From the NCBI GenBank assembly GCA_963971405.1, contig OZ020486.1, positions 19,057,419 through 19,121,418 on the forward strand: a stretch of 64,000 nucleotides of DNA. The letters are read 5' to 3'. The stretch is from Psococerastis gibbosa. Its lineage: Eukaryota > Arthropoda > Insecta > Psocodea > Psocidae. The first letter of the stretch is position 1; each line of letters begins with the position of its first letter. The position numbers were made by a program, and so were the translations under genes. Below the pieces are notes generated by a model, which was not told where the DNA came from, did not search any database, and saw only the letters and a program-made list of their open reading frames with translations. This document shows, piece after piece, positions 1 through 11,256 of the stretch.

Positions 1-153
1 GGCAAGTGGCCCATGAAATTAAACAATATATTTTTGGTAGCAAGCGAATGTGCCATCGCTCCTGTATAGAACTCTAGTCGTAATCTTAAACACACACCAG
101 TGGTGTGGCACCACGTCAAATCAAATAACTAATAATACATTTTGTTGGCTGAC

Positions 154-297
154 CTTCAATAGTGATGCATTTATATAATCGTCTTTGGTGGATGGTAGTT
201 CCACGCGGGAATCGTCATAAGGTAAAATATCAGGAAACCTATTTTTCATGGAGTAGCATCTAGCCACCGAAATGCTTCGAGAATGGATATCCTTTTC
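154..297 (-). CDS. PTPN23: HD-PTP/PTPN23, exon 4: start of the tyrosine phosphatase domain
   Basis: The minus strand shows acceptor CAG (298-300), 48 open codons and donor GTCAGC after base 154. The translation contains [28 protein letters not shown] and KDDYINAS. These match the opening of a classical PTP domain (KNRxxDILPYD and DYINAS motifs) and the corresponding part of vertebrate PTPN23. The exon starts in phase 0, right after the CAG codon that ends exon 3. The catalytic HCxxGxxR loop and the tail lie beyond the left edge, so whether this phosphatase keeps its catalytic residues cannot be judged here. These are roughly residues 1447-1494 of the protein. Confidence 0.93.
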
Positions 298-718
298 CTG
301 AAATAATATTGAATATTATAATAATCAGTCACAATAGAATGATACTGGGTGTCCAAAAAAAAATCATTGCTTGAAAAATCTCAAATTCTTTTCGGAATCG
401 AAGCCTTGATCCATTTTGCTACCCAATTTTGTGAATAACACTAGCGGGTGGCCAGAAATGGGTACATTACATTACAATGGACAAGAAAACTGGGTAAACA
501 CAAGCGTAATATAATATATTTCCCAAAATGGATGCCACATTTTTGTAAACTAGAATTTTCCTTTGTCTTACTGAAATGAAGTTGGCTTGACAGACATTCT
601 TACATACTTACTTCTTACTTCTTAGTACAGGGCTTCCAGCTCAGGTGATGCCGACTGCCTGATGTCTCAGAATTCGCTACATCTACCTATTACAATTCCT
701 TATTGTTTAAACTCTTAC
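298..718 (-). other. HD-PTP intron 3
   Basis: A 421-bp intron with donor GTAAGA just below 719 and acceptor CAG at 298-300. It is AT-rich and I see no ORF or clear repeat in it. A CTGGGTGTCC string near 347 resembles mariner-type termini, but it has no partner. Confidence 0.85.
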
Positions 719-3414
719 CTGCAAGTCTATGATCTCCTTCCATTTCACTTCTAATGGCGTAGGCCCATTTAAAGTCTTAACAGTCAGTCCCTCTACGAAT
801 TTTTCGAACTTATCAACATCCGGAACAAACGCTTTTAAGGATTCAATGTCTATTTTTCTCTCCTCTGGCTCCCTCTTCAAAACATAATTTTCCTTTATAT
901 CTTGCGAAAGCTTAAAAGGAGCAGAACTAGGAGCTACAGCAGGTTCTCTATCTTTTGGAGTCTCCTTGACGTTTCTAGGATTTTCCGGTACCAGGGGAGT
1001 TTGCGGTAAATCAAATTCAAGGCCTGCTAATAAATCAACGTTAGACGATGTCACCTGCGGAGAAGATTTCGCATCAACAGCGTAAGTGCTGCTTACTGTA
1101 CTATGTCCAGCAAATCCAGCTTGTTTGTAAGTTACAGGACTTTGGATTGGTGTATTACCAGCCCCTTGGGGAATGAAACTGTCATATGGATTCGCTACTG
1201 AACTCGCGATATCTTGTTTCAAGTCCAAACTTTTAGGTGGCGGAGAAAATGCGCCCGATGGGGTAACAGTAAAATTAGAACCGTGCAATGTACTTGTATA
1301 AGTACTAGCGTTTCCAGACTGAAGATAATCGGAGGCCTGTTGATAACCTCCTCCCATTTGCGGAATGTATTGAGGCTGATAGGCCATACCACTACCAGGC
1401 ATATTCTCATTGCTCGCGATTGATGGTGCTTGATAGGCAGTACCACTAACTGTCGGGGCAAAATTAGAATCAGGTGTCGAAGCGCCAACTGCACCTGATG
1501 TATAAGCGGTGTTGGAGCTGTACGCAGGCATGTTCGCAGCATAATAGCCTGATGGATAAGTGGCAGTCGTACTGTTATCAACACCTGCCATATTTTGAGG
1601 ATAAGTGGTTGAAGTGTATCCTGCAGGGTAATATGATGCTGTAGCGGGTCCACCAGTCCCGTAAGTGCTGCTATAAGAATAAGGTGTTATATTTTGTTGA
1701 ACTGAAGTAGTTGCGTAGTTAGTAAAATCCGTAGCTGATTGCGATTTCAAAGCACCTTCATTTACGTAGGGATCTGAAAAAGCAGTAGTTAAAGATGTCT
1801 GTGATTTGATACTTGACATGGAACCCAATGAATTCAGGCTGGTATTAGACGAGCGCTGTGCCTGATAAGATCCATCACTACTTTGTTGATCGTACGACGC
1901 TGGGTGGTTGTTAGTAGCTCCAGCAGTTAACTGGTTTTCAGTTGCATTAGCTGACCCCGCTGGAATACCGTAGGCTACTTGTTGAACATTTCCAAAAGGC
2001 GATTCTGTTTTGAGGGCGCTGGTGGAGGGCATATTTGGCCACTGTCCATTAGAAGAATAACCGACGGAATTTGCATGCTGTAACCCTCCATATCCTGCAG
2101 CAGTGCTAGTATTATAGCCTGAATATATCAAGTTTCCTTGATAAGTGCTTCTTGAATCAACAGCCGTTGTGGAGCTCTGAGGATAGTACGAGTAATTTTG
2201 CTCAGGATATTGTCCTTTGGTTTGAGATACGACAGGCCCACTCAAGGATGAGGGTGGTAGCGAAGTGGTTGCTACTGCAGACAACTGAGCAGCAACAGTT
2301 GGGCTCGTCGCCTTTGATCCGGGATAACCTGTGACGTAAGGTTGAGGGGCATAAGAGGTAGGTTGTGAAAAGCTTTGAGCCTGATATAAGTAAGTTTCAT
2401 CAGTAGGATACACGTAACTCTGAGCTATAGTTTGGTTCCCCGTATTTGCATATGGTTGATTATTGATAATACACCTTGAACCCTTCATTTCAGAACTATT
2501 CCACTGGGAGTAAGCATTCCAAGCAGTAGTATTATCAGAATCCACAACGCGAGGAGTTGGTGTGTCCGTTCCTTCAGAACCAACTGGAGCTGGTCTTACA
2601 GAGGGAATCCAAGATGGAGCTGGTGGTTCATACAAGTGCGGTGATGGGACAGGAGCATATCCAGCACCATAAGCTGCACCCGTTGCCACCGTTCCCGATA
2701 CGAGTGACATCTTCCCAGTTTCTTTCTTCATATTCAAATAATCCTTTAATTTCAAGCCACCTCCTCCTGATGGCTTATTAGGAGGTAAAGGGTGAAAATC
2801 GGAGGGAGGGGTATCGCGACCCATTGAGTCACCTGGCATTAGAGGTGAAGTCTCTAAGTTATTGTTAGGTTTTTCTCTAGACCTCGGTGGTACTGAACTT
2901 TTAGGAACATCATGCAAAATTTTTTTCAAGATTTGCTCTCTTTCCTCTTCCAGTACTTTGCAGGTACTCTTAACTCGCTGGTATAACTTACTCACATTAG
3001 TTTGAAGCTTACTGTAAAATTCTAGACCTTTATTAGACTTTGCCAACAAATCTTCATATGCATCGTAGGATGCTTTTAGGCTAGCCACCATAGCATCCCG
3101 GCGTTTGAGCTTATCCCCCACGTTTCTTCGCGCATAAGTGTATTTAGGATACACTTCCTGAATTGCCCCAAGGATCTTATCCTGCGCCGCCAAATTCTGT
3201 TTAATTAACTTATTTTGTTTGTGATGCTTTTGCATCTCCTGTTGAAATAACTGTTCTTTGTCCTCCCCTGTAAATGTAACAACCAAGTGAGTGATATCAT
3301 CGTTACTGATGGCTTCTCGAAACTGCCCGACAAGCATGCCCCGTTGAGTCTTCATTTCTTTGACCTTGTTCATTAAGTTTTGCATCTCTTTCATAGCAGC
3401 TTCATCATCAGGTG
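719..3414 (-). CDS. PTPN23: HD-PTP/PTPN23, exon 3: end of V domain and proline/glutamine/serine/tyrosine-rich region
   Basis: This is the largest exon, 898 codons after completing a split Ser codon at the 5' junction. Acceptor TTGCAG (3415-3420) and donor GTAAGA (just below 719) are both good. The first 180 or so residues are helical and resemble the second half of the HD-PTP V domain: KVKEMKTQRG, QNLAAQDKILGA and ASYDAYEDLLAKS align with human KVQEMRDQR, QNLAAQDRVLCA and ASYEAYEDLMKKS. About 600 low-complexity residues follow, rich in Ser, Tyr, Thr, Pro, Gln and Gly, with many repeats of the YSS/YAP/SGY kind. In the family this disordered linker binds endocytic and ESCRT partners. Before the phosphatase domain the sequence becomes ordered again (PDVDKFEKFVEGL, EVKWKEIIDLQ). 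The linker contains no internal stop, so the gene is probably functional. Shorter open frames inside this interval on both strands are shadows. Confidence 0.95.
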
Positions 3415-3937
3415 CTGCAACAAAATATCTGCATTAGTCAACCAATTTAGAACTGGAATAAAGATTTACACAGTCATAAGCCATAATATGCAGTAAATAT
3501 AAATTAGCAATGAATATATTCCCAAATAAATAGCCTTAATGCTAAGTTAGAATTCAAAATTTAATTTTTAAGGGATTTTTTTTTTGGACGTAGAACCACT
3601 TGTAGTGTGGCCTATGAAGCCTTAGTCTGCCAACAACATCACCACTTTTCGGACATTATTGTTTCTAAATGAATTTCTAGCCTGGTTCACTACTCGATTT
3701 CAACCCAGACCGACTGCATGCTTAGCATGTCTGAGCTTGCCCATTGACATTGTAACAGGCATTAGCTCGAACCAAGTGTGAGAACGAGTCAAAGATGGTC
3801 AAACAATCGTTTAGTTGCAACCTCATTAGGAATTACTTTACCGTAAAAAATCAAATGATTATAAAGAAGAGAGGGAACTTGGCTCGCGAGTTGATTTAAA
3901 TAAAGATTAATAAAATGAATAATTTAAAACAACTTAC
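3415..3937 (-). other. HD-PTP intron 2
   Basis: A 523-bp AT-rich intron between donor GTAAGT (3932-3937) and acceptor TTGCAG (3415-3420). It splits a Ser codon (T|CA). I see no gene or clear mobile element in it. Confidence 0.88.
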
Positions 3938-5492
3938 AATCATATGCGATGACAGGAATCTGTTCTCTTAACTCTCGAGGTGGCAGGGACAGCAAGCGGA
4001 GATTTTCAATGTGAAGCAACATTGCTTGGTGGAGGGTCTGATTCGACTCAGAGGCTTTGGCATGAGCATCCTGGTACTTGTTGGCTTCTCGCGTAAGATC
4101 GGTTGCTGCAATAGACGGCGGCTGCTTTCCTACAACCTCTTCATAGTCCAATACGGCTTCTTCTTCTTTTTTCAAAAGTGTTTTAATAGCAGATAACATT
4201 CCCTCAACGTCCTGATAAGTATCAGACAAGGAATTCATAGATTCTATCAATTTTTCAATTGCGTCTGGCTTAGCGCTAATTGCAGCGCACCTATCAATTA
4301 AATCCTGTGGAAGCTTCCATTCTTCCCTGGCTTTAAGTTCATCTAACTGCAAAGTAGAAAGGAAATTTTGAAGCTCTTCTTCGCGTTTTAAAATGGTTGA
4401 TGTTGTATTCCGCAGAAGCTTCGCTAGTTCTTCGCTGTAAATAGAAGATGTTTCATGAGCAGTGAGAGGAATCAATCTGCCAAATATGTCAGATCCAGAG
4501 ACTTCAGGATCATTAACACTAAAACCAATTCCTTTAACGAGTGAGGCTCCTTTCATTTCTGGCAGAAGATTGGTAGCGGGGACTTCCTCATGGTAGATAA
4601 ATTCGTTTTCGTTCGTAGCGGCCTTTTTCTTACCTTCCACAACGTCCTGTGTAAACTGAGTGGCCTCATTAACAGCGTCTAAATTATCCAAACCTTTGCT
4701 CAATTTTTTCGCTTCTTCCAATTTCTCGAATGCAGTCTGATAGTAAGCAACACGCTCTCCCATCTTCTGTTCCTCTTCTGCTTGCTGGCCTCTGTACAGC
4801 ATATCAATGCAGCCATGATAGCTTATTTTAAACTTTAAATACTTCTCCCACTTTTTACAAAGTTTAGAACTAATTGTTTCTGACACTGACGCGTCGTCTG
4901 TGGAGTTAGCGTTTAACAACTTTAATGAAATTTTATAGTATTCAGCAGTTTGGATGGCAACTTTGGCAACTATCGAAGGCTTACGATTGTCCATCATGCT
5001 TTTCTCCAAAAGGCATTCTTGAGCCTGCGCCAAACATACTTGATTCATGAAAAGCAGTAAATCAGTTGAAGCATCATAGTTTAGAATTTGGGGGAATTCT
5101 TCGCGGATGTGCTGGAATGCCCAAGCAGCGCATTGAAAGTGACTACAAGCCATTTTCATTCCTTCTGGAACTGTCCGATTTTCTGCGGAACCCAGTTGGC
5201 TATGAAGCGCACCTATGTTGTAGAGTATAGAAGCCATTTCTAGAGTTATATCCGCTGCAGAAACAATAGCGTCTGTGTATGGATCTTTCCACGTAAATTT
5301 GACGGCAGCTTCCCCATCTTTCCCCAACGGAAACCGACTTAATAAAAAGTGCAGCTGACAGTAGTAGCGCTTCATTGTGTTACAGCCAGTGACGTCATGA
5401 GCTGGACGCACTGCGGATGCTCGTAAACCCTCCGTTTGAAAAATTTGGCCGCTAAATGACTCCGGATCCTCATTGTAGCTGTTGCGTATGAA
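3938..5492 (-). CDS. PTPN23: HD-PTP/PTPN23 (myopic), exon 2: Bro1 domain and first part of V domain
   Basis: HD-PTP is a cytosolic ESCRT accessory protein of the ALIX/Bro1 family. It acts on endosomes in sorting ubiquitinated receptors into multivesicular bodies, and its Bro1 domain binds CHMP4. The exon gives 518 codons plus one base. It opens right after a TAG acceptor (5493-5494) with FIRNSYNEDPESF, the Bro1 strand that aligns with human FVLKNYGENPEAY. Other diagnostic blocks are ILYNIGALHSQLG, HFQCAAWAF, QECLLEKSMMDNRKPS, QKMGERVAYYQTA and FIYHEEVPA. The last third (VSGSDIFGRLIPLTAHE, SSIYSEELAKLLR, then long helices) is the start of the V-shaped coiled-coil domain. The exon continues upstream of the only in-frame alternative start near 5411, so that start is not used. 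Identity is secure. The orthologue assignment over ALIX rests on the PTP motifs in exon 4. Confidence 0.97.
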
Positions 5493-5699
5493 CTACAACA
5501 CAAGGATTTCAAGTCATAAGCAAATGTTTATGGTATAGTGGGTCCGGACGAACATTCGCACAATTTGCACACACAAACGATAAGTTCTTAGAACGTTTTA
5601 AGTAAATTTGAAGTATTGAAATAGTATGTGTGGCGTATTCCTGAAGCTCTAAGGAAAGTAGGCTATATAAGACCTATGTGTGTAGTTTGGTGGAACATT

Positions 5700-5934
5700 T
5701 TCTGTAAAAACCCACCCAGCATCACCACGACTTCGGTGGCAATGTGGTAGCGTGCTTGTACTTGTGCGAGTCTCTACACATCTTGCGGTCGGAGACGTGT
5801 TGTAACTCGACACAAGTACCTATTAGGTTCCTTAGTGAGGCGATTGAAGAGGTTAACCGCCTAACCGGATACATTCATTACATTGTTTGTACGCGTTTAA
5901 CCTTTTTATTTAAAAAAAAAAAAAAAAAAAAAAA
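5700..5934 (+). mobile_element. SINE-like element with 23-A tail
   Basis: TGGCAATGTGG near 5731 fits a pol III A-box (TGGCnnAGTGG). A weaker B-box-like GGTCGGAGAC follows about 50 bp downstream. The unit ends in 23 uninterrupted A residues at 5912-5934, the sign of a retroposed RNA. The 5' end is approximate and I could not define a target duplication. The tail abuts the start of an inverted-repeat element (GATATTCCAC at 5935), so it may have landed at that element's left end. Confidence 0.45.
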
Positions 5935-6720
5935 GATATTCCACTACATCATTTTTTCAGATTCCTATCCAATTTTTGCTTTTTACTCTATGGAAAATAG
6001 AAAAATGATCATTTTTCGAATTTTTCACAGAGTAAACACTTCTCACAACAAAAATACATTATAAACAAACAATATTATTTAAAAATGGCGTCCTGGAGCA
6101 GAGCAACTGCGTCTTTTGGACTAATTGGCCTATTAAATTGGGATGTCTTTTTAGATATCAGGGGTGAAACTTTTTGTAACACAATGCTGAAACGTAGCGG
6201 CCGTAGCCTCATCGGTCATCCATTCGTAGGTAATTTGTGCAAGCCTTCTTGTCACCATGTGACACTCCTCTTTAAAGCACTGATTGACGGGGTATAGACG
6301 TATAGTACATTAGTACACCTAGTTCTTCACTTGAGTGAAGCAATAGCTACTTGAATAATAAAATTATTATTATATTCTACCTTGTGTATTTTTTTCCGAC
6401 CTAAGTTAGTTACTTGTATTTAACAAAATTCGTTAAAATATTAGAATCTGATTTTAAAAAGAGTTTATTTGCATCAAAAGCACAAAAAGAAAGAGTATGC
6501 CGAATTTGGAAGTGGAACACAGAAGTATATCTACTATGTTGCCACCCGTACTACACATCAACAACGAAGTAAATAATTTTAAATTTTGGCGAGATCGCAA
6601 AAGATGACGTAGAAAAATTATGTTAATGGAATATGCCTCAAATTTCAGTAGTCATAAAATAAGAAAATTTATAAGAAATTTGATAGGAATCTGAAAAAAT
6701 GATGTAGTGGAATATCCGCC
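5935..6720. mobile_element. Harbinger-like element with ends of the GGCGGATATTCCAC type
   Basis: Bases 5935-5969 (GATATTCCACTACATC onward) recur inverted at 6682-6716, where the outward end reads GGCGGATATTCCACTAC and is followed by TAA. The end resembles the termini of the palindromic MITE family elsewhere in the window (GGCGGGTATTCCAC). The interior has no recognisable transposase, so this is probably a nonautonomous copy. The terminal bases on the left are missing, replaced by the poly-A of the neighbouring SINE. Confidence 0.5.
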
Positions 6721-7192
6721 TAAACCTAAAGATTGGGCTGGTTGACAATCTCTCAACTCGCTGGGGAAGGCATGGCAGACCACGTGGCCCACTGCCCTGC
6801 CCTACAAGGAACCAACGATGACGACGTTTATTTTTAATATCGGACACACTGGGAGACACGGCGTCAAATTGCTGAGCAGCCTAGTTGGCTGAAGAATTAA
6901 GTACATTCAATATTCATAGTGGAAAAAAGGCAAAACAAGTTCTAACAGATATATACAGAGATATTTCTGATGACGTCACACTAGCGCATGCGCATCTTAT
7001 CTGCAAGTTTCGTCTGCTGCGAAGCAAATAAATCACCATTTTGCATTGTTTTAGTCGGCGTTTGAGTAGGGTGGCCAGATATTATACTCTTCTCAAGTGT
7101 ATTTATACTCTTTTGTGTTCCAAATTCGACATGCTCTTTCTTTTTGTGCTTTTGATGCAAATATACTCTTTTTTTAAATCAGATCCTACTCT
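6443..7192. repeat. Pair of inverted repeats of about 115 bp
   Basis: The sequence from AGAATCTGATTTTAAA (6443) to GTTGCCACCC (6550) recurs inverted at 7067-7192, where it starts GGGTGGCCAGAT and ends ATCAGATCCTACTC. Shared inner blocks include the reverse complement of TTGTGCTTTTGATGCAAATA. The two copies may be arms of one element or two separate copies in opposite orientation. No ORF or target duplication was identified. Confidence 0.5.
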
Positions 7193-7432
7193 TTTACAGA
7201 ATTTTGTAATTTTGACGCTGGGGGAGAAAGAGAAGAGGAAATGTACTCTTCAGCTAATTAGAAGGTCGGATAAAAATACACAATGTAGAATGGAACAATA
7301 GTTTTATTATTCAAGTAGCTATTGCTTATTAGTAATAGTAAAATTTTATGGGGCGGGTTATGTATGCGAATAATTAATCTTGTTATCCTTGGATTTTTGG
7401 TAAATAACTGAAGACCCAAACAATCAGTGATC

Positions 7433-7530
7433 TGTAGTACTTTGAACTTGGCGGGAAGTGAATGAACTATGAGATTGGGCCGCAAGGGGCGCGCGGGTGT
7501 GTTGTTGACGTGTGGCATTCGAATTTGTTT
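7433..7530 (+). repeat. 5' LTR of the Gypsy-like element
   Basis: Starts TGTAGTACTTTGAACTTGGC and matches 11159-11256 over about 98 bp with only a few differences. It is short for an LTR, so the true repeat may be longer and cut at the right copy by the neighbouring element. Confidence 0.75.
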
Positions 7531-8257
7531 TGAGATTTTAATACAAGCTATTTCGGCTATTAGTGAATTAGTGATGTCGGTACGGTTTTCTGACATTGTG
7601 ACAAAGTTTGATGGGACGGGAGATATTTCTGTTTGGCTAAAGAAATTAGAATTGGTAGCAAAGCTGCAGAAAGTTGAAGATTTGGGAGCATTTCTGCCGT
7701 TGTTCCTTGTAGATGGCGCGTACGCCGTCTATGAAGGGCTGGATGGCGCTGTTAAAGAAGATTATAAACAGCTGAGAGCTACCCTTTTGGGGATATTCTC
7801 GGTGAATAAATTTTCGGCCTATGAACAACTTATGGCTCGGACACTCCGAAGGGGAGAAACCGTAGACGTGTTTGTTTCGGATTTAAAGCGGTTGGCCAAT
7901 TTGGTCGATGATTTTTCAGCAGAGAATTGGGTGCAATGTGCGTTGGTACAGGGATTACCCGCCGATGTGCAGAGACAGTTAAAAGCGGCTTGTCGTCTGG
8001 ACAAAATGTCATTAGCTGAAACCGTGGAACGGAGCCGGTTGCTATTAAGTAATGTGCAATGGGAAACGGGTGCTGTGGCACAAGTGAATAAAAGTGAAAT
8101 TAATATGAACAAAGAAGAGAGAAAGTGCTTTATTTGTAACCGAGTGGGACATTTTGCCAGACAATGTCCAAAGAAAACGGACAAACGGACCTGTTTTGTA
8201 TGTGGCCAGGAAGGGCATTTAGCGGCTAGTTGTCCTAGAACACCAAAAAACGAGTAG
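7469..8257 (+). CDS. gag-like frame of the LTR element, two CCHC zinc knuckles
   Basis: An open frame of 262 codons. The likely start is the Met at 7574 (MSVRFSDIV), because the first 35 codons overlap the LTR. An alpha-helical capsid-like region precedes two CCHC knuckles at the C-terminus: CFICNRVGHFARQC and CFVCGQEGHLAASC. Knuckles of this kind bind element RNA during packaging in LTR retroelements. The pol frame follows within a few bases in another frame, an arrangement this family normally handles by frameshifting or separate initiation. Confidence 0.85.
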   Translation: MRLGRKGRAGVLLTCGIRICFEILIQAISAISELVMSVRFSDIVTKFDGTGDISVWLKKLELVAKLQKVEDLGAFLPLFLVDGAYAVYEGLDGAVKEDYKQLRATLLGIFSVNKFSAYEQLMARTLRRGETVDVFVSDLKRLANLVDDFSAENWVQCALVQGLPADVQRQLKAACRLDKMSLAETVERSRLLLSNVQWETGAVAQVNKSEINMNKEERKCFICNRVGHFARQCPKKTDKRTCFVCGQEGHLAASCPRTPKNE

Positions 8258-8268
8258 GTCAGGCTGCA

Positions 8269-11139
8269 GTGTGTTGCGCAGGCAGTCAAATGACCAGGAA
8301 AGCGCAACTTCCGGTTTTAAGTATAACAGCATTTGGTAGACGGGTGAGAGCATTGCTGGATAGCGGATGTTCGATGACATTAGTGGCTCCGGGGGTGGCT
8401 AGGAATGGAAAAAGAATGTCAACTGAAAGCAGAATAATCATGATGAATGGTGCCAGTACAGGTTATTCATCGTCTTGTGAAGTGTTGTTCGAAATTTTTG
8501 GAAAGCAAATAAAATTGGTGTGCCTCGAAACAGATTTGTTGCCATCGTACGAAGTTTTGTTGGGCATGGACGCTATTCAGTTGTTGGGAGGCGTGAGAAT
8601 TGAAGGAAATGGGGAAGTTAAGTTTGGGAGCGGTGATGTTAGTTGTTTGACAAATGCGTGTGAAGAGATGCACATTAATGATGTTGATTTTAAGGCGGAG
8701 TGGAAAAATGGCAAATGGATTGTGGAGTGGGAGCGGCTTAAAGAAAGGGAGCCTGTATTGCACAATGAGGTGGCTCAATATCGTATATCGCAGGAAGCGA
8801 CCAGGTTATTTGATGAGGAAGTAGTTGAATGGATTTCGAAAGGTTGGCTACAAGCTTATAACGGTCCGCACGATGGCGTGTTGCCCCTCATGGCGGTTGT
8901 GCAGAGGAATAAGAGTAAGGTTAGGCCGGTACTTGATTATCGAGAGTTGAATCAGTTTGTTTTTAGCCATACCGGAGAAAGCGAAGTGTGTGGAGAAAAA
9001 TTACGAGAGTGGCGTCGGATGGGAGATAATTTGAAGATTATTGATTTGAGGAAGGCCTATTTGCAAATTCATGTGTCTGAAAAAATGTGGAGATTTCAGG
9101 TGGTTAAGTATAAGGGACGTGTATACTGTTTAACGAGATTAGGATTCGGGTTGAATGTGGCTCCGAAAATTATGTCAAAAATTGTACATAAGGTGTTATC
9201 TGCAGATGAGCTTGTGAGGCGTGGGACGGATTCATTTATGGATGACATAATTGTTAACGAAAATATTGTGTCATGTGAACAGGTATTCAAACTGTTAGCA
9301 TTTTATGGTCTCAGTGCAAAAGAACCGGAGTCATTAATTGGTGGAAGAGTGCTGGGGTTGCGAGTGTTGAAATGTGGTCAGCGCATTTGTTGGGGAAGGG
9401 ACAACAAATTGGACCCTCTGGGAGCTAATGTGACAAAGAGACAGTTTTTTTCGTTGTGTGGACAGTTAATTGGTCATTACCCTGTAGCGGGATGGTTGCG
9501 CCCAGCGTGCAGCTATTTGAAGCGGGTGACATCTGGAGAAAGTTGGGACAAGTTGTTATCACAAAATATTGTTGATAAATTGGTAGAAGTTGTGAATGGA
9601 GTTAAGCGTCACGATCCGGTCATAGGAAAATGGAGCGTTCCGGCCACTAAGGAAGGAGTTGTGTGGTGTGATGCAAGCAGCATAGCGATCGGTGTATGCA
9701 TTGAGATTGATGGCGATGTTGTAGAAGATGCTTCATGGCTGAGAAAACAAGATGACTCGGGTCACATAAATTTAGCAGAATTGGAAGCAGTTTTGAAAGG
9801 CGTTAATTTGGCTGAAAAGTGGGGGTTGACGAAATTACGCATCATGACGGACTCAGCAACAGTATACGCTTGGGTTTCCTCGATAGTCTCGAATGATCGG
9901 CGCATCAAAACAAAAGGATTGGGAGAGCTTCTCGCAAGGCGTCGCATTGGACTTTTACGAGACATCATCTCCGAGTGCGGTCTAGACGTAACTGTGCAAC
10001 TAATACGATCGAACGAAAATAGGGCAGATCATTTAACGAGAGTGCCTAAGAAATGGTGGAGTAACCGTGAGGAAGTAGGATTGGTTGCGCTTGAGGAACA
10101 AGGGGACAGAAAACTTATGATTAAGGAGGTACACGGAAAGCACCATCTAGATGTTGATCGCACGTTTTATGTCGTACGGCAGTGCTTTCCCCAGATGGAA
10201 GTCTCCAAACAAGAAGTAGAAGAAGTTGTGGCGGAATGTGAGCGGTGCTTGTCGATCGACCCGTCACCTGTCAAATGGGATCATGGTAGTTTGGGAGTTG
10301 GTTGTGTTTGGTCCCGGATTGCATGTGATGTCACACACTATAAGGACTGCAAGTATCTGACAATAATTGATTGTGGACCTAGTCGTTTCGTCATATGGCG
10401 ATACATTCGGGACGAAGGGCAGGAGATTGTGGCCCGAATACTAGCCGAAGTATTTGCAGAGCGAGGACCGCCCAATGAACTGCTCCTTGATAACAGTCGA
10501 ACCTTCAGATCGGAAGCAATGAGGCAATTGTGTCAAAAGTGGAAGGTGAAATTAACCTTCCGATGCATCTATCGGCCCAGTGGGAACGGAATAATTGAAA
10601 GAAATCACAGAACTATTAAGAGGATTGCAGAGAGGAGCCAATGCAGCATATCTGAGAGTGTGTTTTGGTATAATTCCACGCCCCGTGAACCTGGAAGAAG
10701 TTTATCTGTTCCCTACAAATTGGTGAAGGACTATGAGTGGAGATTCCCGTTGTATAGTGATGATATGGACGAGCTCTCGGATTTCACTAGCAATAAATAT
10801 GTGGTAGGGGAGAGAGTATTTGTGAAGCCCCAAAATGCTAAGTGTACTACAGAATGGCGGACTGGGACCGTGACAGGAGTGCATTCAGCTCATGGTGTTG
10901 AAGTGGACGGGTTGCCTGTTCATGTGGCAGATGTGCGGAGAGCGCCTGCTGTGATGCAAGTTGAGGAGTCGTCTGACACCAGTGTGGAACCGCCAACGAA
11001 AGAGCTGGGTGAATCCTTAGTGTGGAATGAGTTGCCTGTGGCCTCCGGCGATGAAGAATCAGATGAGGAAGCAGCGCCCGGACGGAGCCTCAGAGAGCGT
11101 CGAAGGCCGGCTTGGTGTAGAGATTATGTAGTTGGGTGA
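8269..11139 (+). CDS. pol frame of the LTR element: protease, RT, RNase H, integrase
   Basis: An open frame of 956 codons. In order it shows an aspartic protease motif (ALLDSGCSMTLV) near the start, reverse transcriptase blocks (VRPVLDYRELN, KIIDLRKAYLQI, LTRLGFGLNVAP, SFMDDI), and RNase H blocks (VWCDASSIAIGV, AELEAV, RIMTDSATVYAW). A zinc-binding and core integrase region follows (ECERC, IACDVTHYKD, LLLDNSRTF, RPSGNGIIERNHR), with an acidic C-terminal tail. The domain order places it with Ty3/Gypsy rather than Copia; the exact clade needs a tree. This is a relic or resident element protein, not a host gene. Confidence 0.9.
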   Translation: MCCAGSQMTRKAQLPVLSITAFGRRVRALLDSGCSMTLVAPGVARNGKRMSTESRIIMMNGASTGYSSSCEVLFEIFGKQIKLVCLETDLLPSYEVLLGMDAIQLLGGVRIEGNGEVKFGSGDVSCLTNACEEMHINDVDFKAEWKNGKWIVEWERLKEREPVLHNEVAQYRISQEATRLFDEEVVEWISKGWLQAYNGPHDGVLPLMAVVQRNKSKVRPVLDYRELNQFVFSHTGESEVCGEKLREWRRMGDNLKIIDLRKAYLQIHVSEKMWRFQVVKYKGRVYCLTRLGFGLNVAPKIMSKIVHKVLSADELVRRGTDSFMDDIIVNENIVSCEQVFKLLAFYGLSAKEPESLIGGRVLGLRVLKCGQRICWGRDNKLDPLGANVTKRQFFSLCGQLIGHYPVAGWLRPACSYLKRVTSGESWDKLLSQNIVDKLVEVVNGVKRHDPVIGKWSVPATKEGVVWCDASSIAIGVCIEIDGDVVEDASWLRKQDDSGHINLAELEAVLKGVNLAEKWGLTKLRIMTDSATVYAWVSSIVSNDRRIKTKGLGELLARRRIGLLRDIISECGLDVTVQLIRSNENRADHLTRVPKKWWSNREEVGLVALEEQGDRKLMIKEVHGKHHLDVDRTFYVVRQCFPQMEVSKQEVEEVVAECERCLSIDPSPVKWDHGSLGVGCVWSRIACDVTHYKDCKYLTIIDCGPSRFVIWRYIRDEGQEIVARILAEVFAERGPPNELLLDNSRTFRSEAMRQLCQKWKVKLTFRCIYRPSGNGIIERNHRTIKRIAERSQCSISESVFWYNSTPREPGRSLSVPYKLVKDYEWRFPLYSDDMDELSDFTSNKYVVGERVFVKPQNAKCTTEWRTGTVTGVHSAHGVEVDGLPVHVADVRRAPAVMQVEESSDTSVEPPTKELGESLVWNELPVASGDEESDEEAAPGRSLRERRRPAWCRDYVVG

Positions 11140-11158
11140 TGAAGACATCATGGGGGCG

Positions 11159-11256
11159 TGTAGTACTTTGAACTTGGCGGGAAGTAAATGAATTATGAGA
11201 TTGGGCCGCAAGGGGCGCGCGGGTGTGTTGTTGACGTGTGGCATTCGAATTTATTT
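11159..11256 (+). repeat. 3' LTR of the Gypsy-like element
   Basis: The direct copy of 7433-7530, preceded by a purine-rich stretch (TGGGGGCG), as expected of a polypurine tract. It ends one base before a TIR element begins, so its right limit is uncertain. Confidence 0.75.

Larger units (their letters stand above)
7433..11256 (+). mobile_element. LTR retrotransposon, Ty3/Gypsy-like, apparently nearly whole
   Basis: A 3.8-kb element lying antisense inside HD-PTP intron 1. Direct repeats of about 98 bp, both starting TGTAGTACTTTGAACTTGGC, bound it at 7433-7530 and 11159-11256. They agree at about 97 %, which suggests a fairly young insertion. The interior has a gag-like frame followed by a pol frame in the order protease, reverse transcriptase, RNase H, integrase, which is the Ty3/Gypsy order. 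The two main frames look open throughout; I see no obvious break. I did not find a clear primer-binding site or an envelope frame. The right repeat abuts a separate TIR element at 11258. Treated here as an old virus-like copy. Confidence 0.88.

Noticed and set aside
5744-6064. A 106-codon plus-strand frame containing a poly-Lys run
   Set aside because: It reads through the SINE's poly-A tail into an unrelated inverted-repeat element, so it is not a gene.
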